Shown: in pieces, positions 37,215 to 53,695 of the stretch
How positions within the stretch are numbered: the stretch's first letter is position 1
How the letters are laid out: the number at the start of each line of letters is the position of its first letter
Source of the DNA: Comamonas badia DSM 17552
GTDB taxonomy: Bacteria > Pseudomonadota > Gammaproteobacteria > Burkholderiales > Burkholderiaceae_C
Assembly: GCF_000484635.1 (NCBI RefSeq)
Contig: NZ_AXVM01000002.1
Location: forward strand, 372,001 to 436,000
Direction of reading: 5' to 3'
DNA: 64,000 nucleotides
The notes under the pieces: generated by a model
What the model was told of the DNA's origin: nothing
Databases searched by the model: none
The model's input: the letters and a program-made list of their open reading frames with translations, nothing else
Translations under genes and position numbers: made by a program

Positions 37215-37215
37215 C

Positions 37216-39312
37216 TCAAAACTGCCTGCCCTCTGCCGCCAACCTGGCCAGCAGCGGCGCCGGCTGCCAGAACGCGGCATCGTCCAGCGGGTTCTGCGCA
37301 AAGCGCTGCATTGCCTGCACCACATTGAACAGGCCGACCTCGTTGGCGTAGTTCAGCGGCCCGCCGCGGTACACCGGGAAGCCGTAGCCGAAGATGTAGA
37401 CGATGTCGATATCGCTCGCCTTGTTGGCGATGCCTTCCTCAAGAATGCGCGCGGCTTCGTTGACCAGGCTGAACACCAGGCGCTGCACGATTTCTTCGTC
37501 GCCGATCTTGCGCGGCGTGATGCCCAGCGCCTTGCGGTGCTCGGCCACCATCTGCTCGACCTCGGCGTTCGGGATGGCGTCGCGCTTGCCGGGCAGGTAG
37601 TCGTACCAGCCCTTGCCCACCTTCTGGCCGAAGCGACCCTTCTCGCACAGCAGGTCGGCGGTCTTGCTGTATTTCATGCCGGGCTTTTCCACATAACGGC
37701 GCTTCCTGATGGCCCAACCGATGTCGTTGCCTGCCAGATCGCCCATGCGGAACGGCCCCATGGCAAAGCCGAATTTCTCGATCGCCTTGTCCACCTGGCT
37801 GGGCGTGCAGCCTTCGTCCAGCAGAAAGCCGGCCTGGCGGCCGTACTGCTCGATCATGCGGTTGCCGATGAAGCCGTCGCACACGCCGGCGACCACCGCG
37901 GTCTTGCGGATTTTCTTGGCCACCTGCATCACGGTGGCGAGCACGTCCTTGGCGGTCTTCTCGCCGCGCACCACTTCCAGCAGCTTCATCACGTTGGCCG
38001 GGCTGAAGAAGTGCAGGCCCACCACATCCTGCGGGCGCTGGGTGAAACCGGCAATCTTGTTCACGTCCAGCGTGGAGGTATTGCTGGCCAGGATGGCGCC
38101 GGGCTTGGCGACGGCATCGAGCTGCTTGAACACCGCCTCCTTCACGCCGAGCTCCTCGAACACCGCTTCGATGATGAGATCGGCATCCTTCAGGTCGTCG
38201 TACTTGAGCGTGGTCTTGAGCAGCGCCATGCGCTCTTCGTACTTCTGCTGCTTGAGCTTGCCCTTCTTGACCTGCGCCTCGTAGTTGCGGCTCATCACCT
38301 CCACGCCGTGGTTGATCGCCTCCTGCTTCATCTCCAGGATGGTGACCGGGATACCGGCATTGAGGAAGTTCATCGCGATGCCGCCGCCCATGGTGCCGGC
38401 GCCTATGACCGCCACCTTGGCGATGCTGCGCAGCGGCGTGTCCGAAGGCACATCGGGGATTTTGCTCGCGGCGCGCTCGGCAACGAACAGATGGCGCAGC
38501 GCGCGCGATTCGCTGGTCCACATCAGGTTGATGAAGTGCTCGCGTTCGTACGCCATGCCGTCGGCAAATTTCTTCTTCGTCGCCGCTTCCACCGCATCCA
38601 CGCACTGCAGCGGCGCGGGGAAGTTCTTCGCCATGCCGCGTACCATGTTGCGCGCGAACTGGAAGTAGGCATCGCCCTGCGGGTGTTTGGCCGGCAGGTT
38701 GCGCACCAGCGGCAAGGGACGCACGTCGGCCACGCCGCGCGCATAGGCCAGCGCCTCGTCCATCAGCGATTCAGTGGATGCGGCCACCTTGTCGAACAGC
38801 TTCTGGCCCGGCAGCATGGCCAGCATCTCGCTCTTCACCGGCTCGCCGCTCACGATCATGTTGAGCGCCGCCTCCACGCCGACGACGCGCGGCAAACGCT
38901 GCGTGCCGCCGGCGCCGGGGATGAGCCCGAGCTTGACCTCGGGCAGCGCAATCTTGGTGCCCGGCGCGGCGATGCGGTAATGGCAGCCCAGCGAGAGCTC
39001 CAGCCCGCCGCCCATGGCCACGCTGTGGATGGCGGCCACCACCGGCTTGCTGCAGTTTTCCACCGCCAGAATGACCGAGAGCAGATTCGGTTCCTGGATG
39101 GCCTTGGGCGTGCCGAACTCCTTGATGTCGGCGCCGCCGGAAAAGGCCTTGCCCGCGCCGGTCATGACGACGGCCTTCACCGCCGCATCCGCCTGCGCCT
39201 GCGCAAGGCCTGCAACGATGCCCTGGCGCGTGGCCAGGCCGAGGCCGTTGACCGGAGGGTTGTCGAGCGTGATCACGGCCACATCGCCGTGCACCTGGTA
39301 GCTTGCCGTCAT
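37216..39312 (-). CDS. Bifunctional enoyl-CoA hydratase / 3-hydroxyacyl-CoA dehydrogenase (FadB/FadJ type)
   Basis: A 698-aa cytosolic multifunctional beta-oxidation enzyme. N-terminal crotonase domain: oxyanion-hole segment [14 protein letters not shown] (near residue 54) and catalytic Glu segments [15 protein letters not shown] and [19 protein letters not shown]. From about residue 295 the NAD-binding domain [20 protein letters not shown] and the catalytic His in [22 protein letters not shown] precedes the start. It heads the fadJ-thiolase operon; a palindromic operator lies 21 bp upstream. The gene could serve fatty acid or aromatic acyl-CoA degradation. Confidence 0.94.
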   Translation of the reverse strand: MTASYQVHGDVAVITLDNPPVNGLGLATRQGIVAGLAQAQADAAVKAVVMTGAGKAFSGGADIKEFGTPKAIQEPNLLSVILAVENCSKPVVAAIHSVAMGGGLELSLGCHYRIAAPGTKIALPEVKLGLIPGAGGTQRLPRVVGVEAALNMIVSGEPVKSEMLAMLPGQKLFDKVAASTESLMDEALAYARGVADVRPLPLVRNLPAKHPQGDAYFQFARNMVRGMAKNFPAPLQCVDAVEAATKKKFADGMAYEREHFINLMWTSESRALRHLFVAERAASKIPDVPSDTPLRSIAKVAVIGAGTMGGGIAMNFLNAGIPVTILEMKQEAINHGVEVMSRNYEAQVKKGKLKQQKYEERMALLKTTLKYDDLKDADLIIEAVFEELGVKEAVFKQLDAVAKPGAILASNTSTLDVNKIAGFTQRPQDVVGLHFFSPANVMKLLEVVRGEKTAKDVLATVMQVAKKIRKTAVVAGVCDGFIGNRMIEQYGRQAGFLLDEGCTPSQVDKAIEKFGFAMGPFRMGDLAGNDIGWAIRKRRYVEKPGMKYSKTADLLCEKGRFGQKVGKGWYDYLPGKRDAIPNAEVEQMVAEHRKALGITPRKIGDEEIVQRLVFSLVNEAARILEEGIANKASDIDIVYIFGYGFPVYRGGPLNYANEVGLFNVVQAMQRFAQNPLDDAAFWQPAPLLARLAAEGRQF

Positions 39313-39332
39313 GCTGTCTTCCTTGTGAAATT

Positions 39333-39356
39333 AAAAAAGTACGATCGTGCTTTTTT
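39333..39356. promoter_or_regulatory. Palindromic operator upstream of the FadJ-type gene
   Basis: A 24-bp dyad made of six A, G-T-ACGATCGT-G-C and six T, with only the T/G pair flanking the central 8-mer mismatched. It lies 21 bp from the start codon where a TetR-family fatty-acid regulator would be expected to act. No regulator gene for it is in the window (the TetR at 34631 has its own different palindrome). Confidence 0.7.
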
Positions 39357-39447
39357 ATGGAGTCTAAGCGTCCTGTCTGCCAGTGTTTGTCTCTTGTGGG
39401 ACAAAACAGCACCGGATCCATTGCGGCATGCCCCGGCGCCGCACCCG

Positions 39448-39464
39448 CGCACCAAATCAGTGCG
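39448..39464. promoter_or_regulatory. NtrC-binding site upstream of glnA
   Basis: CGCACC-AAATC-AGTGCG fits the NtrC consensus (TGCACY-N5-RGTGCA) with symmetric half sites. It lies 64 bp upstream of the sigma-54 promoter, the usual enhancer distance. A lone half-site like TGGTGCA follows at 39481-39486. Confidence 0.65.
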
Positions 39465-39527
39465 TCGCGCCTCCCCATTGTGGTGCAAAAACTGCGTTGT
39501 CCGCCCTGTCTCTCGGTGATGCCGGGC

Positions 39528-39542
39528 TGGCACGGTTTCTGC
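39528..39542 (+). promoter_or_regulatory. Sigma-54 (-24/-12) promoter of glnA
   Basis: TGGCAC-GGTTT-CTGC has the invariant GG and GC 10 bp apart, deviating from consensus only in CTGC for TTGC. The transcript would start near 39554, 30 bp before the glnA ATG. NtrC encoded at 44222 is the obvious activator. Confidence 0.82.
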
Positions 39543-39583
39543 GATGACACGGCATACACCTCACCCTCCAATGGAGTCTCGCC

Positions 39584-40999
39584 ATGGCAAAAAAAGTTTC
39601 CGACGTGATGAAGATGGTGGCCGACAAGGCCGTCAAGTTTGTCGATCTGCGCTTCACCGATACGCGCGGCAAGGAGCAGCACGTGACCGTGCCGGTCTCG
39701 CATTTCGACGAAGACAAGTTCAGCGCCGGGCATGCGTTTGACGGTTCGTCGATCGCCGGCTGGAAGGGCATCGAGTCTTCAGACATGCTGCTCATGCCCG
39801 ACCCCAACACCGCCAACATCGACCCCTTCTTTGAAGACCCCACGCTCATCCTGCAGTGCGACGTGCACGACCCGCTGGACGGCAAGCCCTATGAGCGCGA
39901 TCCGCGCTCGCTCGCCCGCCGCGCCGAGGCCTACCTCAAGGCCAGCGGCCTGGGCGATACCGCCTACTTCGGCCCCGAGCCCGAGTTCTTCGTGTTCGAC
40001 AGCGTGCGCTGGCAGTCCGACATGTCCGGCTGCTTCGTCAAGATCGAATCCGAGGAAGCCGCTTGGAACAGCGGCACCGAATACGCGCACGGCAACAGCG
40101 GCCACCGCCCGGCGGTGAAGGGCGGCTACTTCCCGGTGCCGCCGGTCGATGCGACGCAGGACATGCGCTCCGAAATGTGCCTGCTGCTGGAAGAGCTGGG
40201 CGTGCCCGTGGAAGTGCACCACCACGAGGTGGCCACTGCCGGCCAGATGGAACTGGGTACCAAGTTCTCCACCCTGGTGCAGCGCGCCGACTGGCTGCAG
40301 CTGCAGAAGTACGTGATCCAGAACGTCGCGCACCGCCACGGCAAGACCGCCACCTTCATGCCCAAGCCCATCGTCGGCGACAACGGCAGCGGCATGCACG
40401 TGCACCAGTCGATCTGGAAGGACGGCAAGAACCTGTTCGCGGGCGACGGCTATGCCGGCCTGTCGGAATTCGCGCTGTACTACATCGGCGGCATCATCAA
40501 GCACGCGCGCGCGCTCAACGCCATCACCAACCCCGGCACCAACAGCTACAAGCGCCTGGTGCCGCACTTCGAAGCGCCGGTCAAGCTCGCCTACAGCGCG
40601 AGGAACCGCTCGGCCTCGATCCGCATCCCGTATGTGGCCAACCCCAAGGGCCGGCGCATAGAGGCGCGCTTCCCCGATCCGCTGATGAACCCCTACATGG
40701 GCTTTGCCGCGCTGATGATGGCGGGGCTGGACGGCGTCGAAAACCGGATCCACCCCGGCGAGGCCGCCACCAAGGACCTCTACCACCTGCCGCCCGAGGA
40801 AGACGCCAAGATACCCACCGTCTGCCACAGCCTGGAGCAGGCGCTCGATTACCTCGACGAAGACCGCGCCTTTCTCACGCGCGGCGGCGTGTTCTCGGAT
40901 GCGCTGATCGACGCCTACATGGAACTCAAGATGGGCGAGCTCACGCGCTTTCGCATGACCACGCACCCGATCGAGTTCGACATGTACTACAGCCTCTGA
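39584..40999 (+). CDS. glnA: Glutamine synthetase, type I
   Basis: A 471-aa cytosolic enzyme making glutamine from glutamate, ammonia and ATP; dodecamer. Beta-grasp N-terminus ([20 protein letters not shown]), the ATP/metal segments [23 protein letters not shown] and the adenylylation loop [10 protein letters not shown] with the target Tyr indicate the adenylylation-controlled GSI-beta form. GGAG at 39573-39576 precedes the ATG. Sigma-54 promoter and NtrC site upstream; dapF starts 12 bp after its stop, so glnA, dapF and dapL appear to be one transcription unit. Confidence 0.97.
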   Translation: MAKKVSDVMKMVADKAVKFVDLRFTDTRGKEQHVTVPVSHFDEDKFSAGHAFDGSSIAGWKGIESSDMLLMPDPNTANIDPFFEDPTLILQCDVHDPLDGKPYERDPRSLARRAEAYLKASGLGDTAYFGPEPEFFVFDSVRWQSDMSGCFVKIESEEAAWNSGTEYAHGNSGHRPAVKGGYFPVPPVDATQDMRSEMCLLLEELGVPVEVHHHEVATAGQMELGTKFSTLVQRADWLQLQKYVIQNVAHRHGKTATFMPKPIVGDNGSGMHVHQSIWKDGKNLFAGDGYAGLSEFALYYIGGIIKHARALNAITNPGTNSYKRLVPHFEAPVKLAYSARNRSASIRIPYVANPKGRRIEARFPDPLMNPYMGFAALMMAGLDGVENRIHPGEAATKDLYHLPPEEDAKIPTVCHSLEQALDYLDEDRAFLTRGGVFSDALIDAYMELKMGELTRFRMTTHPIEFDMYYSL

Positions 41000-41011
41000 G
41001 CACGTTGAACC

Positions 41012-41848
41012 ATGCGTTTCACCAAGATGCACGGCATCGGCAACGACTACGTGTACGTCAACACCTTCGAAGAGCAGGTGCCTGACCCGGCGGCCCTGGC
41101 CGTGGCGATGAGCCGCCCGCACTTCGGCATAGGCGCCGACGGGCTGGTGCTGATCGGCCCATCAAGCGAGGCCGACTTCCGCATGCGCATGTTCAACGCC
41201 GATGGCTCCGAAGGCGAGATGTGCGGCAACGCGGTGCGCTGCATCGCCAAATACGTCTACGAGCGCGGCCTGACCACCGCATCGACGGTGAAACTCGCCA
41301 CCGCCAGCGGCATCAAGACGCTTGAGCTGCAGATCGACGCCGGGCGCGTGCGCCAGGTCACCGTCGATTTGGGCGAGCCGCAGCTCGCGCCCCAGGCCAT
41401 CCCGGTGAACCTGCCCGGCGCCAGGGTGCTGAATCACCCGATCACCATCCAGGGCCTGACGCTGCAGATGAGCTGCGTCGGCATGGGCAACCCGCACGCG
41501 GTGATCTTCGTCGATGACCCGGAGCACTTCGACGTGCACGGCATCGGCCGGCAGATCGAACACGATGCGCTGTTTCCGAAGCGCACCAACGTGGAATTCG
41601 CGCGCGTGCGGGCGCGCGACCGGATCGAGATGCGCGTCTGGGAGCGCGGCAGCGGCGAAACCCTGGCCTGCGGCACCGGCGCCGCGGCGGTGCTGGTGGC
41701 CGCCGTGCTCAACGGCTTGACAGAGCGCAGCGCGCGCGTGAAGCTTTCCGGCGGGGAACTGCAGGTTGCCTGGAACCCCGACGACAACCATATTTACCAG
41801 AGCGGCCCGGCGAGCTTCGTGTTCGACGGCGTCTGGCTTGAAGACTGA
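41012..41848 (+). CDS. dapF: Diaminopimelate epimerase
   Basis: A 278-aa PLP-independent racemase converting LL- to meso-diaminopimelate for peptidoglycan and lysine. The two active-site cysteines are in EMCGNAVRCIAKY (near residue 71) and LACGTGAAA (near residue 220). MRFTKMHGIGNDYVYV is the canonical N-terminus. It sits between glnA and a DapL gene; the next start is only 1 bp after its stop. Confidence 0.96.
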   Translation: MRFTKMHGIGNDYVYVNTFEEQVPDPAALAVAMSRPHFGIGADGLVLIGPSSEADFRMRMFNADGSEGEMCGNAVRCIAKYVYERGLTTASTVKLATASGIKTLELQIDAGRVRQVTVDLGEPQLAPQAIPVNLPGARVLNHPITIQGLTLQMSCVGMGNPHAVIFVDDPEHFDVHGIGRQIEHDALFPKRTNVEFARVRARDRIEMRVWERGSGETLACGTGAAAVLVAAVLNGLTERSARVKLSGGELQVAWNPDDNHIYQSGPASFVFDGVWLED

Positions 41849-41849
41849 C

Positions 41850-43067
41850 ATGCACCTCAACACCCACCTCATCCACATGCCCGGCAACTATCTGTTTGCC
41901 GAAATCGCGCGCCGCGTGAGCGCCTATGCGCCCAGCGCGCCGCGCCCGCTGATCCGCCTGGGCATAGGCGACGTGACGCAGCCGCTCGCGCCCGCCATCA
42001 CGCAGGCCATGGCGGCGGCTTCGCTCGAAATGGGCACGCCCGAAGGCTTTCACGGCTACCCGCCGGACCAGGGCTACGACTTCCTGCGCCAGGCCATCCT
42101 GGACGCCGACTACGCGCCGCTGGGCGTGCAGCTGGCGCTGGACGATGTCTTCATCACCGACGGCGCCAAGACCGACACCTCGGCGCTGCAGGAGCTGCTG
42201 GCACCCGACGCACGCATTGCGCTGACCGACCCGGTGTACCCGGTCTACGTCGATTCCAACGCCATGGCGGGGCGCCTCGGTAACTATGAAAATGATAGTT
42301 GGAGCCGCTTGGCCACCCTGCCCTGCAACGCGGAAAATGCCTTCGTCCCCGAGCTGCCGACGGAGCCGGTGGACATGCTCTACCTGTGCTACCCCAACAA
42401 CCCCACGGGCACGGTGCTCACGCGCGCGCAGCTCAAGCGCTTCGTCGATTACGCGCTCCAGACGCAGACGCTGATCCTGTTTGACGCCGCCTACAAGGCC
42501 TACATCACCGACGACGCCATTCCCCGCTCGATCTATGAAATCGAGGGCGCCGAGAAGATCGCGATCGAGTGCTGCTCGTTCTCCAAGTCCGCCGGCTTCA
42601 CCGGCACGCGCTGCGCCTACACCATCATTCCGCAGGCGCTGACGGCGCAGGTGGACGGCCAGGCGGTGTCGCTCAACGCCTTGTGGCGCAGGCGCGTGGC
42701 GAGCCGCCAGAACGGCGTGTCCTACCCGATCCAGCGCGCGGCTGCGGCGGCGCTCTCGCCCGACGGCCGGGCGCAGGTGGATGCCCAGGTGCGCGGCTAC
42801 ATGGACAACGCGCGCCAGATCGTCACCGCCTTCACCAGTGCCGGCCTGCAGGTGTTCGGCGGCGTGCACGCGCCCTATGTGTGGCTGCGGATTCCCGGCG
42901 GGCAGAGCTCGTGGGATTTCTTCGACCGGCTGCTGCACGAGGCGCAGGTCGTCGGCACACCCGGCTCGGGCTTTGGCCCGTCGGGCGAAGGCTATCTGCG
43001 CCTGACCGCCTTCAACACGGCCGAGGCGACGCGCGAGGCGCTGGCCCGCATTCTGGCCATCCTCTGA
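41850..43067 (+). CDS. dapL: LL-diaminopimelate aminotransferase
   Basis: A 405-aa fold-type I PLP enzyme that makes LL-diaminopimelate directly from tetrahydrodipicolinate and glutamate, replacing the succinylase steps (DapD, DapC, DapE). Recognised by YPPDQGYDFLRQAI, DPVYPVYVDSN, PNNPTGTVLT, the PLP lysine in ECCSFSKSAGFTGTRC, GVHAPYVWLRIP and GTPGSGFGPSGEGYLRLTAF, all DapL-type. The start at 41850 is 1 bp after dapF. DapL is uncommon in betaproteobacteria; pairing with dapF makes the function convincing. Confidence 0.93.
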   Translation: MHLNTHLIHMPGNYLFAEIARRVSAYAPSAPRPLIRLGIGDVTQPLAPAITQAMAAASLEMGTPEGFHGYPPDQGYDFLRQAILDADYAPLGVQLALDDVFITDGAKTDTSALQELLAPDARIALTDPVYPVYVDSNAMAGRLGNYENDSWSRLATLPCNAENAFVPELPTEPVDMLYLCYPNNPTGTVLTRAQLKRFVDYALQTQTLILFDAAYKAYITDDAIPRSIYEIEGAEKIAIECCSFSKSAGFTGTRCAYTIIPQALTAQVDGQAVSLNALWRRRVASRQNGVSYPIQRAAAAALSPDGRAQVDAQVRGYMDNARQIVTAFTSAGLQVFGGVHAPYVWLRIPGGQSSWDFFDRLLHEAQVVGTPGSGFGPSGEGYLRLTAFNTAEATREALARILAIL

Positions 43068-43118
43068 TCCGTCCGCCGACAGGCCGAGCCTCCGGGTGAC
43101 AATCCTTCCCGCACACCC

Positions 43119-44210
43119 ATGGCTCTCGCGTCCGATCCCCACGCCCAGGAGGCCTATGACCGGCTCGCCACGCTGGTGGCGCTGGTGCGCGCGGACGGCA
43201 CCTGCCTGATGGTGAACATGGCGCTGGAAAACACCCTGCGGCTGCCGCGCAGCCGGCTGGTGCACAGCCAGGCGGCGCACTGGTTCAACGAACCGGCGCT
43301 GCTGCGGGACGCGCTGCGCCGCGTGATCGAGGACGGCGTGGTCGTCAGCCGTTTTGCCGGCAGCCTGCGCTGCGTGCCGCCGGGGCCGCAAACACTCGCG
43401 GTGCATGTGGCCGTCAGCCCGCTCGCGCGCGATGCCGGCGAGGCCCGCGCACTGGTGGAAATGACCGAAGTCGAGCAGCAGTCGCGGCTGGACCGCGAAC
43501 GGCGCGCGCGCGACCTCGCCGCCGCCCACAAGGAGCTGCTGCGCAACCTGGCGCACGAAGTCAAGAACCCGCTGGGCGGCATCCGCGGCGCGGCTCAGCT
43601 GCTGGCGCTGGACCATCCCGGCGGCAGCGCGGGCGAATACACCGGCGTGATCGTGCGCGAGGTGGACCGCCTGCAGGCGCTGGTCGATCGCCTGCTGGCG
43701 CCGCACCAGGCCGCACCCCGCTGGGCGGCGGTGAACATCCACGAGGTCTGCGAGCATGTGCGCACGCTGGTGCTGGCCGAATTCCCGCAGGGGCTGGCGA
43801 TCCAGCGCGACTACGACGCCTCGCTACCCGAGCTGCGCGCCGACCGCGAGCGGCTCATCCAGGCCCTGCTCAACATCGTACGCAACGCGGCGCAGGCCCT
43901 CGCCGAACGCATGGCAGTGGGCGACGCCCGCATCGTGCTGCGCACCCGCATCGCCCACCAGGCCACGCTGGCCGGGCGGCGCCACCGGCTGGCGCTGGAG
44001 CTGGAGGTGGAGGACAACGGCCCCGGCGTGCCGCCGCCGCTGCGCGAGCGCATCTTCCAGCCGCTGGTCACCGGCCGCCCCGAGGGCACCGGGCTGGGCC
44101 TGACGCTGGCGCAAACCCTGGTGCAGCAGCATGGCGGCAGCATCGCCTGCGACAGCCTGCCCGGCGCCACCCGCTTCACGCTGGTGCTGCCGCTGCCCGA
44201 AAAACCCTAG
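43119..44210 (+). CDS. ntrB: Nitrogen regulation sensor histidine kinase NtrB
   Basis: A 363-aa soluble two-component kinase: PAS-like N-terminal domain (residues about 10-130), dimerisation/phosphotransfer helix with His146 in LRNLAHEVKNPLGGIRGAA, and ATPase domain with N box LLNIVRNAAQAL, G1 VEDNGPGVP and G2 GTGLGLTLAQTLV. It phosphorylates NtrC under nitrogen limitation and is controlled by PII. ntrC follows after 11 bp. Confidence 0.95.
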   Translation: MALASDPHAQEAYDRLATLVALVRADGTCLMVNMALENTLRLPRSRLVHSQAAHWFNEPALLRDALRRVIEDGVVVSRFAGSLRCVPPGPQTLAVHVAVSPLARDAGEARALVEMTEVEQQSRLDRERRARDLAAAHKELLRNLAHEVKNPLGGIRGAAQLLALDHPGGSAGEYTGVIVREVDRLQALVDRLLAPHQAAPRWAAVNIHEVCEHVRTLVLAEFPQGLAIQRDYDASLPELRADRERLIQALLNIVRNAAQALAERMAVGDARIVLRTRIAHQATLAGRRHRLALELEVEDNGPGVPPPLRERIFQPLVTGRPEGTGLGLTLAQTLVQQHGGSIACDSLPGATRFTLVLPLPEKP

Positions 44211-44221
44211 ACTGCCCACGC

Positions 44222-45649
<1,428 letters not shown>

Positions 45650-45694
45650 CCTTGGCGTGAACGCACCGCGCGCCGCATAGCCCCAACGCCCGCC

Positions 45695-46363
45695 ATGGCC
45701 CGTTTGCCCCGCCTCGTTCTGCCCGGACAAGCGCACCTGCTGATCCAGCGCGCGATCGACCGGCAGCCGATCTTCGAGGACGCCGAAGACCTGGCCCTGC
45801 TCACCGAAGTGCTGCGCCTGGCGCTGGTGGATGAGCAGGTGCAACTGCACGCCTACGCGCTGCGCACGCAGGAACTGCTGCTGCTGGCCACCCCGGCGCA
45901 GCCGCAGTCGCTGGCCCGCCTGATGCAAACCATAGGCCGGCGCTACGTGAGTGCCTTCAACCGCAGGCACGGGCGCGGCGGCACGCTCTGGAACGGGCGG
46001 TTTCGCGCAGCCCCCGTGGAACCGGGCGAACCCTTGCTGGCCGCCATGGCCTGGATCGAGCAGGACGCCGAGCCCGGCGCCGCCACCAGCGCCGCGCACC
46101 ACCTGGGCAGCGGCCGCGACCCGCTCGTTACCGACCCGCCTGCCTACTGGAGCCTGGGCAACACGCCTTTTGCGCGTGAAGCCGCCTGGCGCGAGCGGCT
46201 GAGCCGGGGCAGCACCAGCGCGCAGGACGCCCGCCTGCGCCGCGCCGCCCGCGGCGGCTGGGCGCTGGGCTCGGCAGGCTTCATCGCGGTTGCGGGTGCC
46301 GGCGGCCGCCCCGCGGCGCCGCGCGCGCCTGGCCGGCCAGCGCGGTGCGACGCGGACAGCTGA
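45695..46363 (+). CDS. RAYT/TnpA-REP-like protein with lost HUH motif
   Basis: A 222-aa protein related to REP-associated tyrosine transposases (IS200-like Y1 family). The hallmark parts are MARLPRLVLPGQAHLLIQRA, the RRYVSAFNRRHGRGGTLWNG region with Tyr84, and RFRAAPVEPG. The catalytic HUH motif, normally in NHVHLL, is here QELLLL (Glu60 and Leu62 replace the two His) with no gap in the surrounding LHAY-L-ATP frame. Nuclease activity is therefore improbable although the fold remains. The C-terminal 60 residues are Ala/Arg-rich. Located between ntrC and gltB; no flanking inverted repeats of an IS are seen. Confidence 0.85.
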   Translation: MARLPRLVLPGQAHLLIQRAIDRQPIFEDAEDLALLTEVLRLALVDEQVQLHAYALRTQELLLLATPAQPQSLARLMQTIGRRYVSAFNRRHGRGGTLWNGRFRAAPVEPGEPLLAAMAWIEQDAEPGAATSAAHHLGSGRDPLVTDPPAYWSLGNTPFAREAAWRERLSRGSTSAQDARLRRAARGGWALGSAGFIAVAGAGGRPAAPRAPGRPARCDADS

Positions 46364-46517
46364 CAGCCGGAACACGGGCAGTCAATTTGTTTCAACCCGT
46401 TGAATGGATTGCATTTTGATATGTCCCCTATTTGATGAGCCAATTGTTTTTTCTAATTTAATAATGGTCTGACCCCGTTTTATTTCTATTGAAGACTGTC
46501 TTGGTCGGTGCTAATCT
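46364..46517. other. AT-rich region upstream of gltB with RAYT-associated motif
   Basis: The 154 bp are much more AT-rich than the rest of the window and should hold the gltB promoter. They contain TGATATGTCCCCTATTTGAT (46417-46436) and AATGGTCTGACCCCGTTTTA (46463-46482), sequences of the kind I have seen near RAYT genes. No sigma-54 promoter is visible. Confidence 0.6.
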
Positions 46518-51356
<4,839 letters not shown>

Positions 51357-51409
51357 GCCACGCCTCGTACTTTGCCAAACCAAGCGACCCACCACAGGAC
51401 ACCAACACC

Positions 51410-52891
<1,482 letters not shown>

Positions 52892-52898
52892 ACCAAAC

Positions 52899-52996
52899 GG
52901 CTTTGCATTCAAGCGTAGAACAAGGCGGGAAGCCGCAGGCAGTGCTTGTCGCACGACAAGGCGAACCAACGCAGTTATACGTTTGAAGGCGAAGCC
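52899..52996. repeat. 98-bp intergenic element with terminal inverted repeats
   Basis: Its ends, TTCAAGCGTAGAAC (52908-52921) and GTTATACGTTTGAA (52974-52987), are imperfect inverse copies (12 of 14), and the match extends outward with GGCTT-GC/GC-AAGCC to about 23 bp. Inside are AAGGCGGGAAGCCGC and a GTGC-TTGT-CGCAC hairpin. It fills the gap between the gltD stop and the convergent livF stop and may act as a terminator. Related sequences seem to recur in Comamonadaceae (memory, not verified). Confidence 0.75.
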
Positions 52997-52999
52997 GTA

Positions 53000-53695
53000 T
53001 CAGACTTCGAGCCACTCCTTGCGCACCTGCGCATCGGCGCGCAGCGCGTCGGGCGTACCTTCGAACACGATGCGGCCGTGCCCCATGACCAGCACCCGGT
53101 TGGAAATGTGCATCGCAATCGTGAGCTTTTGCTCGATGAGCAGCACGGCAATGCCGCGTTCCTGCAGACGCTGCAGATACTGCCCGACCTGTTCGACGAT
53201 CTTGGGTGCGAGGCCCTCGGTGGGCTCGTCGATGAGGATGCAATCCGGGTCACCCATCAGCGTGCGGCACAGCGTCAGCATCTGCTGCTCGCCGCCGGAG
53301 AGCAGCCCGGCCTCGACGCTGCAGCGCTCTTTCAGGCGCGGGAACATCGCGTACATGTCGTCGAAGTTCCAGCGGCTGGCGCGCCCGCTGCCCTTCTGGC
53401 CCAGCATCAGGTTCTGGTGCACCGTCAGGCGCGGAAAGATGTCACGGCTCTCGGGCACGTAGCCCAGGCCCAGGTGGGCAATCTCGAAGGGCTTTTTGCC
53501 CAGCAAGTCCTGCTCTTTGAAGCGCAGCTGCCCGGCAGCGTGCACCATGCCCATGATGGCCTTGGCGCAGGTGGAACGGCCCGAGCCGTTGCGTCCGAGC
53601 AGGGCAACGATCTCGCCCGGCTGCACCGCAAGGTTCACGCCATGCAGCACATGGCTTTTGCCGTACCAGGCCTGCAGATCGGTCACTTGCAGCAT
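53000..53695 (-). CDS. livF: Branched-chain-type ABC transporter ATPase LivF
   Basis: A 231-aa ATPase of the HAAT/Liv uptake system. The Walker A is GRNGSGRST with Arg40 in place of the invariant Lys; Walker B is CILIDEPTEGL, signature LLSGGEQQ and His-loop segment follow. Its ATG overlaps the livG stop (TGATG). It forms a heterodimer with LivG under the LivHM permease. Last gene of the minus-strand operon. Confidence 0.93.
   Translation of the reverse strand: MLQVTDLQAWYGKSHVLHGVNLAVQPGEIVALLGRNGSGRSTCAKAIMGMVHAAGQLRFKEQDLLGKKPFEIAHLGLGYVPESRDIFPRLTVHQNLMLGQKGSGRASRWNFDDMYAMFPRLKERCSVEAGLLSGGEQQMLTLCRTLMGDPDCILIDEPTEGLAPKIVEQVGQYLQRLQERGIAVLLIEQKLTIAMHISNRVLVMGHGRIVFEGTPDALRADAQVRKEWLEV

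Noticed and set aside
42282-42315. Possible half copy of the dispersed repeat in dapL
   Set aside because: GATAGTTGGAGCCGCTTGG resembles the ATAGCTG and CGCTTG blocks, but the other half is missing and the protein segment fits DapL, so chance or an old fragment cannot be told apart.
45695-46363. Active IS200-like insertion sequence
   Set aside because: Both HUH histidines are absent and no terminal hairpins or target duplications are seen around the gene.
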